Positions 44,068-52,289 of a stretch of 64,000 nt of DNA are shown piece after piece; position 1 is the stretch's first letter, and each line of letters begins with the position of its first letter. A program made the position numbers and the translations under genes. Below the pieces are notes generated by a model that had not been told where the DNA came from, made no database searches, and saw only the letters and a program-made list of their open reading frames with translations. Origin of the DNA: Paraflavitalea soli (lineage in GTDB: Bacteria; Bacteroidota; Bacteroidia; Chitinophagales; Chitinophagaceae); NCBI RefSeq assembly GCF_003555545.1, contig NZ_CP032157.1, forward strand, positions 6,762,546-6,826,545, in the 5' to 3' direction.

Positions 44068-45576
44068 TTAGCGGATAGTTTTGGTTACGGCTATTTTAAT
44101 ACCATATTCCATCAGGAACTCGCGGATGGGGTATTCGGTTACATAGCTGGAGAACAGCTGGTAGCGGAATTGGGGTCCTACCTGCCATTTCAGGTCGCCT
44201 GATTTATAGGCGAGGAATATTTCTGCACCGGTATTAACATTCCACCTTCTTACGAGGGAAGGTTCTTTGGTGTAGTTCTTATAGTCGGTGGTGATAAGAT
44301 AGGTTTGCCTGTTGATGAGGTAGGTGGGCTGTACGGTACCTGCTACGCCAACCTGGATCTTGCCGGCGCCCAGTAACCTGAATTCGAGGCCTACGGGTAT
44401 GGAAAGCTGGAAGTATTGGTTTTGCAGGTTTTCAGATACATCGCCGCCGACGTTACGGATGCGGGTATAGTTGGTCACCGTATCGCTGCCATGGCCGTTT
44501 GAACTGTTCAGTGCGATGGTAGCCACATCGGACGAGTAAGAGCCATAAGCCTGGATAGCATAGCGGGAGTAATTGAACTGGGCGCCAGCCTTGATCTGCA
44601 GGTTTCTATTGACTGCAAACAGGAAGTGGGAACCAAGTTCAAAGCCCAGGGCTGGTTTATGGTTTACCAATTTATTGGGATCGCCAGCTTCATTCTGGGC
44701 GATGGGAACGTTTTTCATGTCTGATGGAATGGACGCATCACTGCTGCGCAGCTGGCGGTAATTCATGGTGGGGGCGAAGGCGAGCTGCCAGCTTAACCTT
44801 TTGGGCTTGGGCACGGTCAGGTTATACACAGCATACTGTTGCAGCCAATTGATCCGGCTTTCGTCTTCAGCAGCGCCAGCGTCAACCAGTTTGGCTTTTT
44901 CGGGTGTTACCGGTTTTTGTTCGGCTTCCGGCGGAGCTACAGGAAACTGCTGACTGAAAATGAGCAAGGGAGCATATTCAAGGGAAGCCTTGTTGTTTTT
45001 ATCCTGGGCCGGGATGGCAGTGAGCCTGTCGGCCAGCAATGTTTTGTTGGATATTGTTTTGCTATGGTGACCGGCTACGTTTTCAGCATCGGTTCCGGCA
45101 TCGTTATTTTCTTTGTTGGATTCAGCCGCTGCATCAATGTTCTGTATGGTTACGATGGTGGGCACCATGGTTTTCGCTGTCTCACTGGCAGTATAGCTAT
45201 CCGGGTTTGTTACAAATGAAGATGGTGTGGCAGGCTGGTTGTTCCGTGCGCCTTTCGTTACCTGGGTAAAGAAAGGAACCACTGCGGCGGGTTTGCCGGT
45301 ATTGTTGGAGTTCTTATTGTTATCTGCGATCAGTGTAGAAGGATTAGGGCTGGTATTGGTTTTCTTATTGCCTGATGATGGAGAGATCAATTGAACGATG
45401 GCATAATAGCTGATACCGGAAATAAAGAGGAGGAAACTAAGCCAGTACCATTTTTTGCGGGTATGCAACGAGCGGTTTATTCCCTTCCACACCTGGTCGG
45501 AAGGATACATTTTGTATTGATCAGCTTTTTGCTTTATCAGCTCTTCAAATTCATCATTATAATAACCGCGCTCCAT
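44068..45576 (-). CDS. Inner-membrane anchor fused to an outer-membrane-type barrel (ECF sigma partner)
   Basis: A 502-residue protein with an unusual order. A short cytoplasmic part (residues 1-42, starting MERGYYNDEFEELIKQKADQ) is followed by one membrane helix (about 43-62, YWLSFLLFISGISYYAIVQL) and a long Ser/Asn/Thr/Ala-rich linker (about 65-260). The C-terminal ~235 residues look like a porin-type beta-barrel, with AFAPTMNYRQLRSS, LGFELGSHFLFAVNRNLQIKAGAQFNYSRYAI, and a final LMEYGIKIAVTKTIR. It lies 74 bp after an ECF sigma gene, a pairing common in Bacteroidota. It could connect both membranes or signal to the sigma factor; neither is shown by the sequence. Confidence 0.75.
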   Translation of the reverse strand: MERGYYNDEFEELIKQKADQYKMYPSDQVWKGINRSLHTRKKWYWLSFLLFISGISYYAIVQLISPSSGNKKTNTSPNPSTLIADNNKNSNNTGKPAAVVPFFTQVTKGARNNQPATPSSFVTNPDSYTASETAKTMVPTIVTIQNIDAAAESNKENNDAGTDAENVAGHHSKTISNKTLLADRLTAIPAQDKNNKASLEYAPLLIFSQQFPVAPPEAEQKPVTPEKAKLVDAGAAEDESRINWLQQYAVYNLTVPKPKRLSWQLAFAPTMNYRQLRSSDASIPSDMKNVPIAQNEAGDPNKLVNHKPALGFELGSHFLFAVNRNLQIKAGAQFNYSRYAIQAYGSYSSDVATIALNSSNGHGSDTVTNYTRIRNVGGDVSENLQNQYFQLSIPVGLEFRLLGAGKIQVGVAGTVQPTYLINRQTYLITTDYKNYTKEPSLVRRWNVNTGAEIFLAYKSGDLKWQVGPQFRYQLFSSYVTEYPIREFLMEYGIKIAVTKTIR

Positions 45577-45650
45577 AATCGTTGGTGTTTGTACGGGTAT
45601 GTGTTTTTCAAAGGATTAGTTTCATAGCAACAATCAGGTCTTTTTTATTA

Positions 45651-46232
45651 TCACTGTCCCGCGGCCATACCAAGCCAGCTGATCTTTTCTTTTGGCTTTT
45701 GGATGATCTTCTTTTTAACCAGTATATCTTCCAGCATTTGTCTGGCTCTTGTGTATTGTGAGCGGCTGGTACTTTCTTCTATGTCGAGCATTTCTGCTAT
45801 TTCTTTGTGTGAATACCCTTCTACGGCGTACAGGTTCAACACGGTTCTGTATCCAATTGGCAACAGGCGTATGCATTCAACTACCTGTTTAGCCTGAACT
45901 ATTGAAGGAACGGACTCTTCCCGAACCTGAATAGTGGTAGCGTGAATAATGTCCACGCTTTCATTAAACTTCTTGTTTTTCTTTAGGTGGTTGATGCAGG
46001 TGTGAACGATGATGCGGCGTATCCAGCCTTCAAAAGCTCCTTTATTCTGGAAGGTGTGTATTTGTGAAAATACTTTGATAAAACCTTCCTGCAACATATC
46101 CTCTGCATCTTCCCGATTGTGGGCAAACCTGTAACAAACAGACAACATCTTGGGGCTGTACCGCTGGTACAATTCCCGTTGGGCAGTTGTATTGTTTTGT
46201 AAACAGCCTTGTAAAATGGCGTCTTCGGTCAT
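45651..46232 (-). CDS. ECF-type RNA polymerase sigma factor
   Basis: A 193-residue sigma-70 family factor. Region 2 includes AHNREDAEDMLQEGFIKVFSQIHTFQNKGAFEGWIRRIIVHTCINHL (from ~54), and region 4 includes IRLLPIGYRTVLNLYAVEGYSHKEIAEMLDIEESTSRSQYTRARQML (from ~128). The frame stays open to 46445, but that part translates an intergenic 8-bp repeat; MTEDAILQGCLQNN at 46232 is the family start. It precedes the TM-plus-barrel gene on the same strand and probably controls it. Confidence 0.92.
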   Translation of the reverse strand: MTEDAILQGCLQNNTTAQRELYQRYSPKMLSVCYRFAHNREDAEDMLQEGFIKVFSQIHTFQNKGAFEGWIRRIIVHTCINHLKKNKKFNESVDIIHATTIQVREESVPSIVQAKQVVECIRLLPIGYRTVLNLYAVEGYSHKEIAEMLDIEESTSRSQYTRARQMLEDILVKKKIIQKPKEKISWLGMAAGQ

Positions 46233-46373
46233 ATAAACCGTTTGGTTGCCCTGTAATTTAGACAATTTCCAGCAGTAAAAGCTGCGTACCGTGGAAAAAT
46301 AATGCAGATCAATTTTGATGAAAGGCATACGGGGCGGGTAATTCGAAAGGGAGGCGGATGATAAGTGGGAAGG

Positions 46374-46445
46374 GTTGATAAGTTGAAAAGTGGATGGGTT
46401 GACGGGTTGGTAGGTTGAAAAGTTAACAGGGTGAAAGGTTGACAT
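46374..46445 (+). repeat. Nine-unit 8-bp repeat array (GTTGAAAA type)
   Basis: Nine consecutive octamers begin GTTGATAA GTTGAAAA. It lies between the gpmI terminator and the sigma gene. Because three octamers make 24 bp, the minus-strand frame reads through it as a PVNxSTxQ-like protein repeat, which is an artefact. Confidence 0.8.
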
Positions 46446-46460
46446 GGGAGTGGGGCAGGG

Positions 46461-46500
46461 ATAAAAAAAAGTGATGCCGGCAAGTTTATACCGGCATCAC
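46461..46500 (-). terminator. Rho-independent terminator of gpmI
   Basis: GTGATGCCGG (46471-46480) and CCGGCATCAC (46491-46500) form a perfect 10-bp stem, followed on the minus strand by eight T (46470-46463). It lies 11 nt past the gpmI stop. Confidence 0.92.
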
Positions 46501-46511
46501 CGGATCATTCA

Positions 46512-48035
46512 TTAGATCAATACGTTACCGGTCATTTCTGCCGGAATGGGGAGGCCCATTTTGGTTAAGATGGTGGGTGCTATATCGCCCAGTTTGCCGG
46601 GCTTTACGGTTCCTTTCCAGTCTTTGTCGATGATGAAAAGGGGCACCAGGTTGAGTGTGTGAGCGGTATTAGGGGTGCCATCTCCATTGATCATGAAGTC
46701 GGCATTGCCATGGTCGGCAGTCAGGAACACGGTGTAGCCGTGGGCCAGGGCGGCGGTGACGACCCTTTCCACGCATTTGTCTACGGTTTGCACGGCCTTG
46801 ATAGCGGCCTCGAAAACGCCGGTATGGCCTACCATGTCGGCATTGGCGTAATTAAGGCAAATGAAGTCGACGCTTTCTTTTTCTATTTCGGGAACAATGG
46901 CATCGGTGAGTTCAATGGCGCTCATTTCGGGCTGGAGGTCATAAGTGGCTACTTTGGGAGAAGGGATCATGATGCGACGTTCTCCCTCGAAAGGCACTTC
47001 GCGGCCACCGCTGAAGAAGAAAGATACGTGGGGGTATTTTTCTGTTTCGGCGATGCGTATCTGTGTCTTTCCGTCTTTGGCCAGCATTTCACCGAGGGTA
47101 TTGTTGAGGTTGTCATTTTCAAACACCACGTGTACGTCCTTGAAGGTTTTGTCATAATCGGTCATGGTGGTATAATGAAGCGACAGCTTTTTCATTCCCT
47201 GGTCGGGCATGTCGGTTTGGGTGAGCACCTGTGTTATTTCGCGGCAACGGTCGGTACGGAAATTAAAACAGATGGCTACATCTCCGTCTTTGATGGAGGC
47301 CAGGGGTTGCTGGTCGGCCCCCAGGATGACGGTAGGCTTGATGAACTCATCGGTAATATTGTGGGCATAGGCCTGTTCAACGGCGGCAAGGCCATCGGTA
47401 GCTTTTTCACCTACGCCGTTTACCAGGGCATCATAAGCCAGTTTAACGCGCTCCCAGCGTTTATCGCGGTCCATGGCATAATAGCGGCCGCTTACGGTGG
47501 CTATTTTACCGGTGGTTTGGTTGAGGTGTTCCTGCAGGGACTTTAAGTACCCCAGCCCGCTTTTGGGGTCGGTATCGCGTCCATCGGTGAAAGCATGGAT
47601 ATAGACTTCTTTCAGTCCCATTTTAGCGGCCAGGGACACGATGGCTTTGAGGTGAAGGGTATGGGAATGGACGCCGCCATCACTTACCAGGCCCAGGAGG
47701 TGGAGGGGCTTTTTATTGTCCAGGGCATATTGTATGGAATTTAACAGTTCAGGATTCTTATCAAATGAGCCATCACGTACGGCCACATTGATGCGTTGGA
47801 GTTCCTGGTACACAATACGGCCGGCGCCCAGGTTGAGGTGACCAACTTCGCTGTTGCCCATCTGGCCATCGGGTAAACCTACGTCTTCGCCGCAGGTAAC
47901 GAGGGTGGTATTTGGGTATTTTGCATACAGGGAGCTTACAAACGGAACATGGGCATTCTGGATAGCATCGGCACTCTTTACTTTACCGAGGCCCCAGCCA
48001 TCCATAATTACTAAAATTGCTTTGGTACTTGCCAT
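46512..48035 (-). CDS. gpmI: 2,3-bisphosphoglycerate-independent phosphoglycerate mutase
   Basis: A 507-residue glycolytic enzyme interconverting 3- and 2-phosphoglycerate, manganese dependent. It starts ILVIMDGWGLGKVKSADAIQNAHVP (metal-binding Asp at residue 12). The catalytic serine is in GQMGNSEVGHLNLGAGR (~60-73). LVSDGGVHSHTLHL (~118), HAFTDGRDTDPKSGLGYL (~150), YANADMVGHTGVFEAA (~400) and FLTADHGNADFMI (~445) carry the other ligands. Length is typical. It is monocistronic, with a TACCTTTG -7 element on the minus strand at 48085-48078. Confidence 0.95.
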   Translation of the reverse strand: MASTKAILVIMDGWGLGKVKSADAIQNAHVPFVSSLYAKYPNTTLVTCGEDVGLPDGQMGNSEVGHLNLGAGRIVYQELQRINVAVRDGSFDKNPELLNSIQYALDNKKPLHLLGLVSDGGVHSHTLHLKAIVSLAAKMGLKEVYIHAFTDGRDTDPKSGLGYLKSLQEHLNQTTGKIATVSGRYYAMDRDKRWERVKLAYDALVNGVGEKATDGLAAVEQAYAHNITDEFIKPTVILGADQQPLASIKDGDVAICFNFRTDRCREITQVLTQTDMPDQGMKKLSLHYTTMTDYDKTFKDVHVVFENDNLNNTLGEMLAKDGKTQIRIAETEKYPHVSFFFSGGREVPFEGERRIMIPSPKVATYDLQPEMSAIELTDAIVPEIEKESVDFICLNYANADMVGHTGVFEAAIKAVQTVDKCVERVVTAALAHGYTVFLTADHGNADFMINGDGTPNTAHTLNLVPLFIIDKDWKGTVKPGKLGDIAPTILTKMGLPIPAEMTGNVLI

Positions 48036-48077
48036 ATAACGATATGATTATGTTAGATTTGTCGGAATATCCGGCCG

Positions 48078-48085
48078 CAAAGGTA
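48078..48085 (-). promoter_or_regulatory. -7 element of gpmI
   Basis: The minus strand reads TACCTTTG, an exact TAnnTTTG match, 42 nt before the gpmI start. No TTG is found at the preferred distance. Confidence 0.5.
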
Positions 48086-48172
48086 AGTAATACACAGGGA
48101 TTAGTATTTTTTCAACGTAGACTTACTTTGGCATGTTTTTAGCCATTTTCAGGTCAGTAAATTGATGCACTT

Positions 48173-48568
48173 ATGAAAAAGCAACTGAGGCTGGCGACAA
48201 TAGTCCTTTCGCTATTCCTGGTCTCATTCACTTCTTACTATTACTCCATTGATGATGTTGTAACTGCGATGCGCAGCGGTAACGCCAATCAGTTGTCAAG
48301 GTATTTTGACACCAGGGTTGATATTTCCATGCCCGGAAAAAGTGATAATTACAGCAAAAGTCAGGCTGAGATGATCCTGAAAGATTTTTTCACCAGCAAC
48401 AAGGTGAAGAACTTCCAGATCAAACACCGGGGTGAGAATAAGGACGGATCATTGTTTTGCGTGGGTACTTTGCAAACCAGCAATGGTAATTATCGTACAA
48501 AATTCTTTATGAAGCAGAAGGGAGAGCAACAGGTAGTACAGGAAATGGGCTTCGAACTGGTTGAATAA
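48173..48568 (+). CDS. DUF4783 secreted protein
   Basis: A 131-residue protein with a signal peptide (MKKQLRLATIVLSLFLVSFTS) and a small NTF2-like alpha/beta domain: DVVTAMRSGNANQLSRYFDTRVDISMPGKSDNYSKSQAEMILKDFF and HRGENKDGSLFCVGTLQTSNGNYR. This matches the DUF4783 type, which in many Bacteroidota stands next to nadC, as here. The role is unknown. A terminator separates it from nadC, so the neighbourhood is conserved but the two are not simply cotranscribed. Confidence 0.8.
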   Translation: MKKQLRLATIVLSLFLVSFTSYYYSIDDVVTAMRSGNANQLSRYFDTRVDISMPGKSDNYSKSQAEMILKDFFTSNKVKNFQIKHRGENKDGSLFCVGTLQTSNGNYRTKFFMKQKGEQQVVQEMGFELVE

Positions 48569-48592
48569 ATTTAGTATGTCTGGAAACAGGTG

Positions 48593-48626
48593 AAGGTCCA
48601 TAGCAGGAATGCTGTGGACCTTTTCT
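48593..48626 (+). terminator. Terminator between DUF4783 gene and nadC
   Basis: AAGGTCCATAGC (48593-48604) and GCTGTGGACCTT (48611-48622) pair with one wobble around AGGAAT, then TTCTTTT. It ends only ~15 nt before the nadC start codon. Confidence 0.85.
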
Positions 48627-48628
48627 TT

Positions 48629-48636
48629 TATCTTTG
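48629..48636 (+). promoter_or_regulatory. -7 element immediately before nadC
   Basis: TATCTTTG is an exact TAnnTTTG match ending 4 nt before the nadC ATG at 48641. Transcription would start at or next to the start codon, implying a leaderless or nearly leaderless mRNA. No well-placed -33 TTG is seen. Confidence 0.45.
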
Positions 48637-48640
48637 TTTG

Positions 48641-49495
48641 ATGTTAACTTTTGACGAACAACTGAATATACTGATCAGGTCTGCGCTGGCAGAAGATATT
48701 GGTGACGGCGATCATTCTACTTTGAGTTGTATACCGGCAGATGCGCGGGGGAAGGCGGTATTGAAGATCAAGCAGGATGGTATCCTGGCGGGGATGGAAG
48801 TGGCTGCGGCCATTTTTCAGTATAAAGAGCCTTCGGCGATATTTACTCCTTTTAAAAAAGATGGGGATGGCATGCAGTATGGCGAAACGGCATTTGAAGT
48901 GGTCGCTTCTGTGTATACTATTCTGCAATGCGAGCGGCTGGTGTTGAATTGCATGCAGCGCATGAGCGGCATTGCCACGCTTACACATACGTATAGTGAT
49001 AAGATCAAAGGGTACCATACCAAGGTATTGGATACGCGGAAAACAACGCCTAATTTCCGGGTGCTGGAAAAAGATGCGGTGCGCATTGGCGGCGGACACA
49101 ATCACCGCATGGGATTGTATGATATGATCATGCTGAAGGATAACCATATTGATTACTGCGGCGGGTTGGAGAAAGCGATTGAACTGGCCTGGCAATATGT
49201 ACAACAGGTAAATCCTGGGTTGAAAATTGAAGTGGAAACGCGTAGTCTGGACGAAGTAAAAAGGGTGATGACCTTTGGAAAGGTAGACCGTATCATGCTG
49301 GATAATTTCAGCCCCGAGCAATTGGCGGAAGCTTTGAAGGTCATTGAGGGTAAAATAGAAACGGAAGCCAGCGGGGGCATCAACCTCGATAATATTGAAG
49401 CTTATGCCAGGACGGGGGTTGATTATGTGAGTGTGGGTGCGCTGATACACCAGGCGAAGAGTTTGGACCTGAGTTTGAAGGCGGTGGTGTTGTAG
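48641..49495 (+). CDS. nadC: Nicotinate-nucleotide pyrophosphorylase (carboxylating)
   Basis: A 284-residue enzyme converting quinolinate and PRPP to nicotinate mononucleotide in NAD synthesis. Motifs: EDIGDGDHSTLSCIPADARGKAVL (residues ~17-40), NCMQRMSGIATLTHTY (~106), VLDTRKTTPNFRVLEKDAVRIGGGHNHRMGLYDMIMLKDNHI (~130-170, substrate-binding Arg/His/Lys), EVETRSLDEV, and EASGGINLDNIEAYARTGVDYVSVGALIH. MLTFDEQLN at 48641 is chosen because the upstream ATG at 48590 lies before the terminator hairpin. Confidence 0.95.
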   Translation: MLTFDEQLNILIRSALAEDIGDGDHSTLSCIPADARGKAVLKIKQDGILAGMEVAAAIFQYKEPSAIFTPFKKDGDGMQYGETAFEVVASVYTILQCERLVLNCMQRMSGIATLTHTYSDKIKGYHTKVLDTRKTTPNFRVLEKDAVRIGGGHNHRMGLYDMIMLKDNHIDYCGGLEKAIELAWQYVQQVNPGLKIEVETRSLDEVKRVMTFGKVDRIMLDNFSPEQLAEALKVIEGKIETEASGGINLDNIEAYARTGVDYVSVGALIHQAKSLDLSLKAVVL

Positions 49496-49500
49496 AGGAA

Positions 49501-49596
49501 GCTGTGAGCCGTGAGCTACGAGCTGCGAGCGGAATACAGCCCGACGCTGAGGCTTGAGGGGAATACAAGTTGCGAGTTATGAGCTACGAGCGAAAG
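49501..49596 (+). repeat. Two heptamer arrays, GCTACGA type
   Basis: Four 7-bp units start GCTGTGA at 49501-49528, and three to four start GTTGCGA at 49569-49596, separated by 40 bp. Both contain the word GCTACGA. They follow the nadC stop directly. Confidence 0.8.
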
Positions 49597-49680
49597 GCAC
49601 CTTTGAGAGTGGAGGCGGCATTTAACAATGTTTATAGAAAAGGAACTTTATCTTACTAACGATCACAAAACGGATGCGTG

Positions 49681-50025
49681 ATGAGTAAAAAGAATAAACC
49701 CGATACCAAAGGATTTGTATACAGTACGGACCCCAATTTCCGGTTTGAGGAAGAAGAGCAGGCATCACAGGCTACCCTGGCGCCTGCGCAGCAATTACTG
49801 AAAGTACGACTGGATACTAAAAACCGGGGCGGTAAAGCGGTGACGCTGGTGCAGGGATTTGTGGGCACGGATGAAGACCTGGAAGAGTTGGGCAAGAAGA
49901 TCAAGAATTATTGCGGTACGGGGGGAGCAGTAAAGGATTGGGAGGTGATCATACAAGGTGATCAGCGTGATAAAGTGATGCAATGGATGCAGAAGAATGG
50001 TTATGTGAAGGCGAAGAAGCTGTAG
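49681..50025 (+). CDS. SUI1/eIF1-like translation factor (YciH type)
   Basis: A 114-residue protein of the SUI1 fold, related to eukaryotic eIF1 and bacterial YciH, thought to act on initiation fidelity at the ribosome. The domain is visible as LLKVRLDTKNRGGKAVTLVQGFVGTDEDLEELGKKIKNYCGTGGAVKDWEVIIQGDQRDKVMQWMQKNGY (from ~40), including the basic RGGKAVT and the GTGG turn. ATG 49681 is preferred over the GTG three bases earlier. Confidence 0.88.
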   Translation: MSKKNKPDTKGFVYSTDPNFRFEEEEQASQATLAPAQQLLKVRLDTKNRGGKAVTLVQGFVGTDEDLEELGKKIKNYCGTGGAVKDWEVIIQGDQRDKVMQWMQKNGYVKAKKL

Positions 50026-50067
50026 CGCGGCGGTACAGCTTCTGATAAGTTAGCGTTGAATCTACTT

Positions 50068-50496
50068 TTACCCCTCAAAGTCTATTTCATTGTGCCTGCC
50101 ATCGCAGTAAGGTTTGTTGTTGGAGGAGCCGCAGCGACACAAGGCAACGGTGCCTTTCTTCACTTCTTCGCGGCCATCTGCATGGAGAATGACGCACTCT
50201 GTATTAATGATATACGGCCCCCTGGGGGTGACTTCCACTTTTAGAATTTGGGCGGCTTCTGCTACGGGATCTTTGGTGGTTTCGGCCGCATTGTTCATGT
50301 AATAGCTCAATGCACCGCTGGGGCAATGGCGTACCTGGTCGATGATGCGCTCCGTAGAGGCGCCTTGTATGTTGACCCAGGGGCGTTTGGTGGGATCAAA
50401 TACCTCTTTGAGGTTGTGCCAGCATATTTTTGAATGGATACATTGCTCAGGCTTCCAGACTACGGTCACTTCGTTGTTGGTGTATTTCTTTTCCAC
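50068..50496 (-). CDS. CDGSH iron-sulfur protein with an N-terminal Fer4_19 domain
   Basis: A 142-residue two-domain iron-sulfur protein. The N-terminal (4Fe-4S) mono-cluster domain (PF06902 type) has EQCIHSKICWHNL (residues ~17-29) and VRHCPSGALSYY (~56-67). The C-terminal CDGSH zinc-finger-like motif is CRCGSSNNKPYCDGRH (~119-134), which binds a 2Fe-2S cluster with three Cys and one His. Likely roles are electron transfer or redox sensing. A TAAATTTG element on the minus strand (50509-50502) lies 6 nt before the start. Confidence 0.9.
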   Translation of the reverse strand: MEKKYTNNEVTVVWKPEQCIHSKICWHNLKEVFDPTKRPWVNIQGASTERIIDQVRHCPSGALSYYMNNAAETTKDPVAEAAQILKVEVTPRGPYIINTECVILHADGREEVKKGTVALCRCGSSNNKPYCDGRHNEIDFEG

Positions 50497-50607
50497 AATT
50501 GCAAATTTAGCATATAAGATGCAGGATTGCTACCGCGGTGCGGTATTATCCTGCTTGTAAGTTACGATAATTTGAAAGAGTAAAGCGCAAGTGTCGAAGG
50601 CATAAAG

Positions 50608-50640
50608 AAAGTCCGCAACGATGAGGTCACGGACTTTTTC
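50608..50640 (-). terminator. Terminator of icd
   Basis: AAAGTCCG (50608-50615) and CGGACTTT (50630-50637) form an 8-bp stem with a 14-nt loop. T-rich sequence flanks both sides, so it may serve both directions. It lies 47 nt past the icd stop. Confidence 0.65.
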
Positions 50641-50683
50641 AATTGTATATTTTACTGTAGGATCGGTAGCTTTTGTCAGTATG

Positions 50684-52135
50684 CTATTGTCCTGCTGCCA
50701 CGCTATAAGCTTTCTTATCGCCCCACATGTTGAGCAACTCGGAAGAGGCTATCTTGAAGTTGCCACTGAGGCTCACATACAAGCCGAGGATATCCTGCTG
50801 ATTGAGGGGCTCTCCGTCGAGTGATTCGAACCGCACATTGTACACGTTTACGAGGTTGGTGTATACAGAACCTGTAGGCCATACCTGGGTACCGCGGTTG
50901 CTGATGTTGACAAGCTTGAATTTAACACCTGCATGGCGCTGGCATTTGGTAGCAATGGCCAGTGGCTGCTCATTGCTTTCAATGAACATGTCCACACCCA
51001 CAATATTTTCATTACCTACTTCTTTGGATTCCATCATGGCATTTTCCTTCAGCTTAAAAGGAGTAGGGGTGCCAGGCTGGTTGGGGAAAACGGGCTTGGG
51101 ATTGTGCGCCGGCTGTTTGCCAAAGTTGCCGATGATGGCATTGGCAAACTCAGTGGTGTTGACTGATGCTTTTGATTTATCGCCAAAATCGCCGGTGTGT
51201 ACGCCGCTTTCGAGGGTGTACAATAAAGCGTTTTCTATGATGGCTGCATTTTCTGTGAGGCCCAGGTGTTGCAACATGGATATGCCGCTCAACAATAATG
51301 CGGTAGGATTGGCAATGTTCTTGCCGGCAATATCCGGTGCAGTACCGTGTACGGCTTCAAAGATAGAAATGTGATCACCTACGTTGGCGGAAGGAGCAAA
51401 TCCCAATCCACCTACGAGTCCTGCACAAAGATCAGAAACGATATCGCCCTGCAGGTTGGTGAGCACTACCACATCGAACGTATCGGGACGGGTAACGAGC
51501 TTCATACAGAGGTCGTCCACAATAATATCATCGGCTTTCAGTTCGGGATATTCTTTGGCTACTTCATAGAAGCAATCGAGGAATAAACCGTCGGTCAGTT
51601 TCATGATGTTGGCTTTGTGACCACAGCTGATACGTTTTGCTTTCTTCTGTTTAGCCATTTCAAAAGCGTAACGGATCACCTGCATGGAACCGGGCCTGGT
51701 AATGAAGCGGCGGCTAAGGGCCACATCATGGGTGAGCATGTGTTCGATGCCACCATAAGTATCTTCAATGTTCTCGCGCACTACAGTAATGTCGATGGGA
51801 ATGCCTGCTTTGGAGAAAACGGTATCTACACCGTGGAGGGTTTGGAATACCCTTTTATTGGCAAAGGTGTTCCAGGTTTTGCGGGCGGTAACGTTTACAC
51901 TTTTAACGCCTTTTCCTTTGGGTGTTTCCATGGGACCTTTGAAGAGCATACCCAGGCTTTCGATGGTTTGCTGGGCTTCGGGAGTCATACCGTTGGAAAA
52001 ACCTTTATCGAATACCCATTTACCCATATCAACCACTTCATACTCCAGGGGTACTTTGTTGGCTTCAAAGATCTTCAATACGGCTTCCATGATCTCGGGT
52101 CCGATACCATCACCTTTCGCGACTGCTATTTTCAT
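50684..52135 (-). CDS. icd: NADP-dependent isocitrate dehydrogenase
   Basis: A 483-residue TCA-cycle enzyme converting isocitrate to 2-oxoglutarate. The isocitrate-binding and catalytic motifs are FANKRVFQTLHGVDTVF (~92), VVRENIEDTYGG (~119) and LTNLQGDIVSDLCAGLVGGLGFAPSANVG (~225), the last covering metal-binding Asp residues and the family signature. HGTAPDIAGKNIANPTAL (~263) follows. The extra ~140-residue C-terminal domain is found in Thermus-type IDH, not in the E. coli enzyme. A TAATTTTG element on the minus strand (52199-52192) lies 57 nt upstream. Confidence 0.93.
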   Translation of the reverse strand: MKIAVAKGDGIGPEIMEAVLKIFEANKVPLEYEVVDMGKWVFDKGFSNGMTPEAQQTIESLGMLFKGPMETPKGKGVKSVNVTARKTWNTFANKRVFQTLHGVDTVFSKAGIPIDITVVRENIEDTYGGIEHMLTHDVALSRRFITRPGSMQVIRYAFEMAKQKKAKRISCGHKANIMKLTDGLFLDCFYEVAKEYPELKADDIIVDDLCMKLVTRPDTFDVVVLTNLQGDIVSDLCAGLVGGLGFAPSANVGDHISIFEAVHGTAPDIAGKNIANPTALLLSGISMLQHLGLTENAAIIENALLYTLESGVHTGDFGDKSKASVNTTEFANAIIGNFGKQPAHNPKPVFPNQPGTPTPFKLKENAMMESKEVGNENIVGVDMFIESNEQPLAIATKCQRHAGVKFKLVNISNRGTQVWPTGSVYTNLVNVYNVRFESLDGEPLNQQDILGLYVSLSGNFKIASSELLNMWGDKKAYSVAAGQ

Positions 52136-52253
52136 AAGTGAATTATTTAATGTAAATGGGTAATTTCAGAAGAAAACGCTTAAAAGCGGGGCAAAATTAG
52201 CATCTACCGGCAATAAATACCATTAAATCTTACCTAAGATTACACCCAGCCTT

Positions 52254-52261
52254 TATTTTTG
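52254..52261 (+). promoter_or_regulatory. -7 element of apaG
   Basis: TATTTTTG, an exact TAnnTTTG match, 28 nt before the apaG ATG at 52290. No TTG is seen at the preferred distance. Confidence 0.45.
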
Positions 52262-52289
52262 TTTACCTTTAAACGGGCAAACTGATAGT

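Noticed and set aside
46233-46445. 71-residue N-terminal extension of the sigma factor
   Set aside because: It translates the octamer repeat array and lacks any sigma-region similarity.
46659-47546. 295-codon open frame on the plus strand inside gpmI
   Set aside because: Antisense shadow of a fully recognisable gpmI; no family resemblance and no promoter.
48644-49450. 268-codon minus-strand frame
   Set aside because: Lies wholly antisense to nadC and shows no domain.
50820-50850. A GATTCGAACC-like string resembling a tRNA T-arm
   Set aside because: It lies inside icd coding sequence and no cloverleaf can be formed around it.
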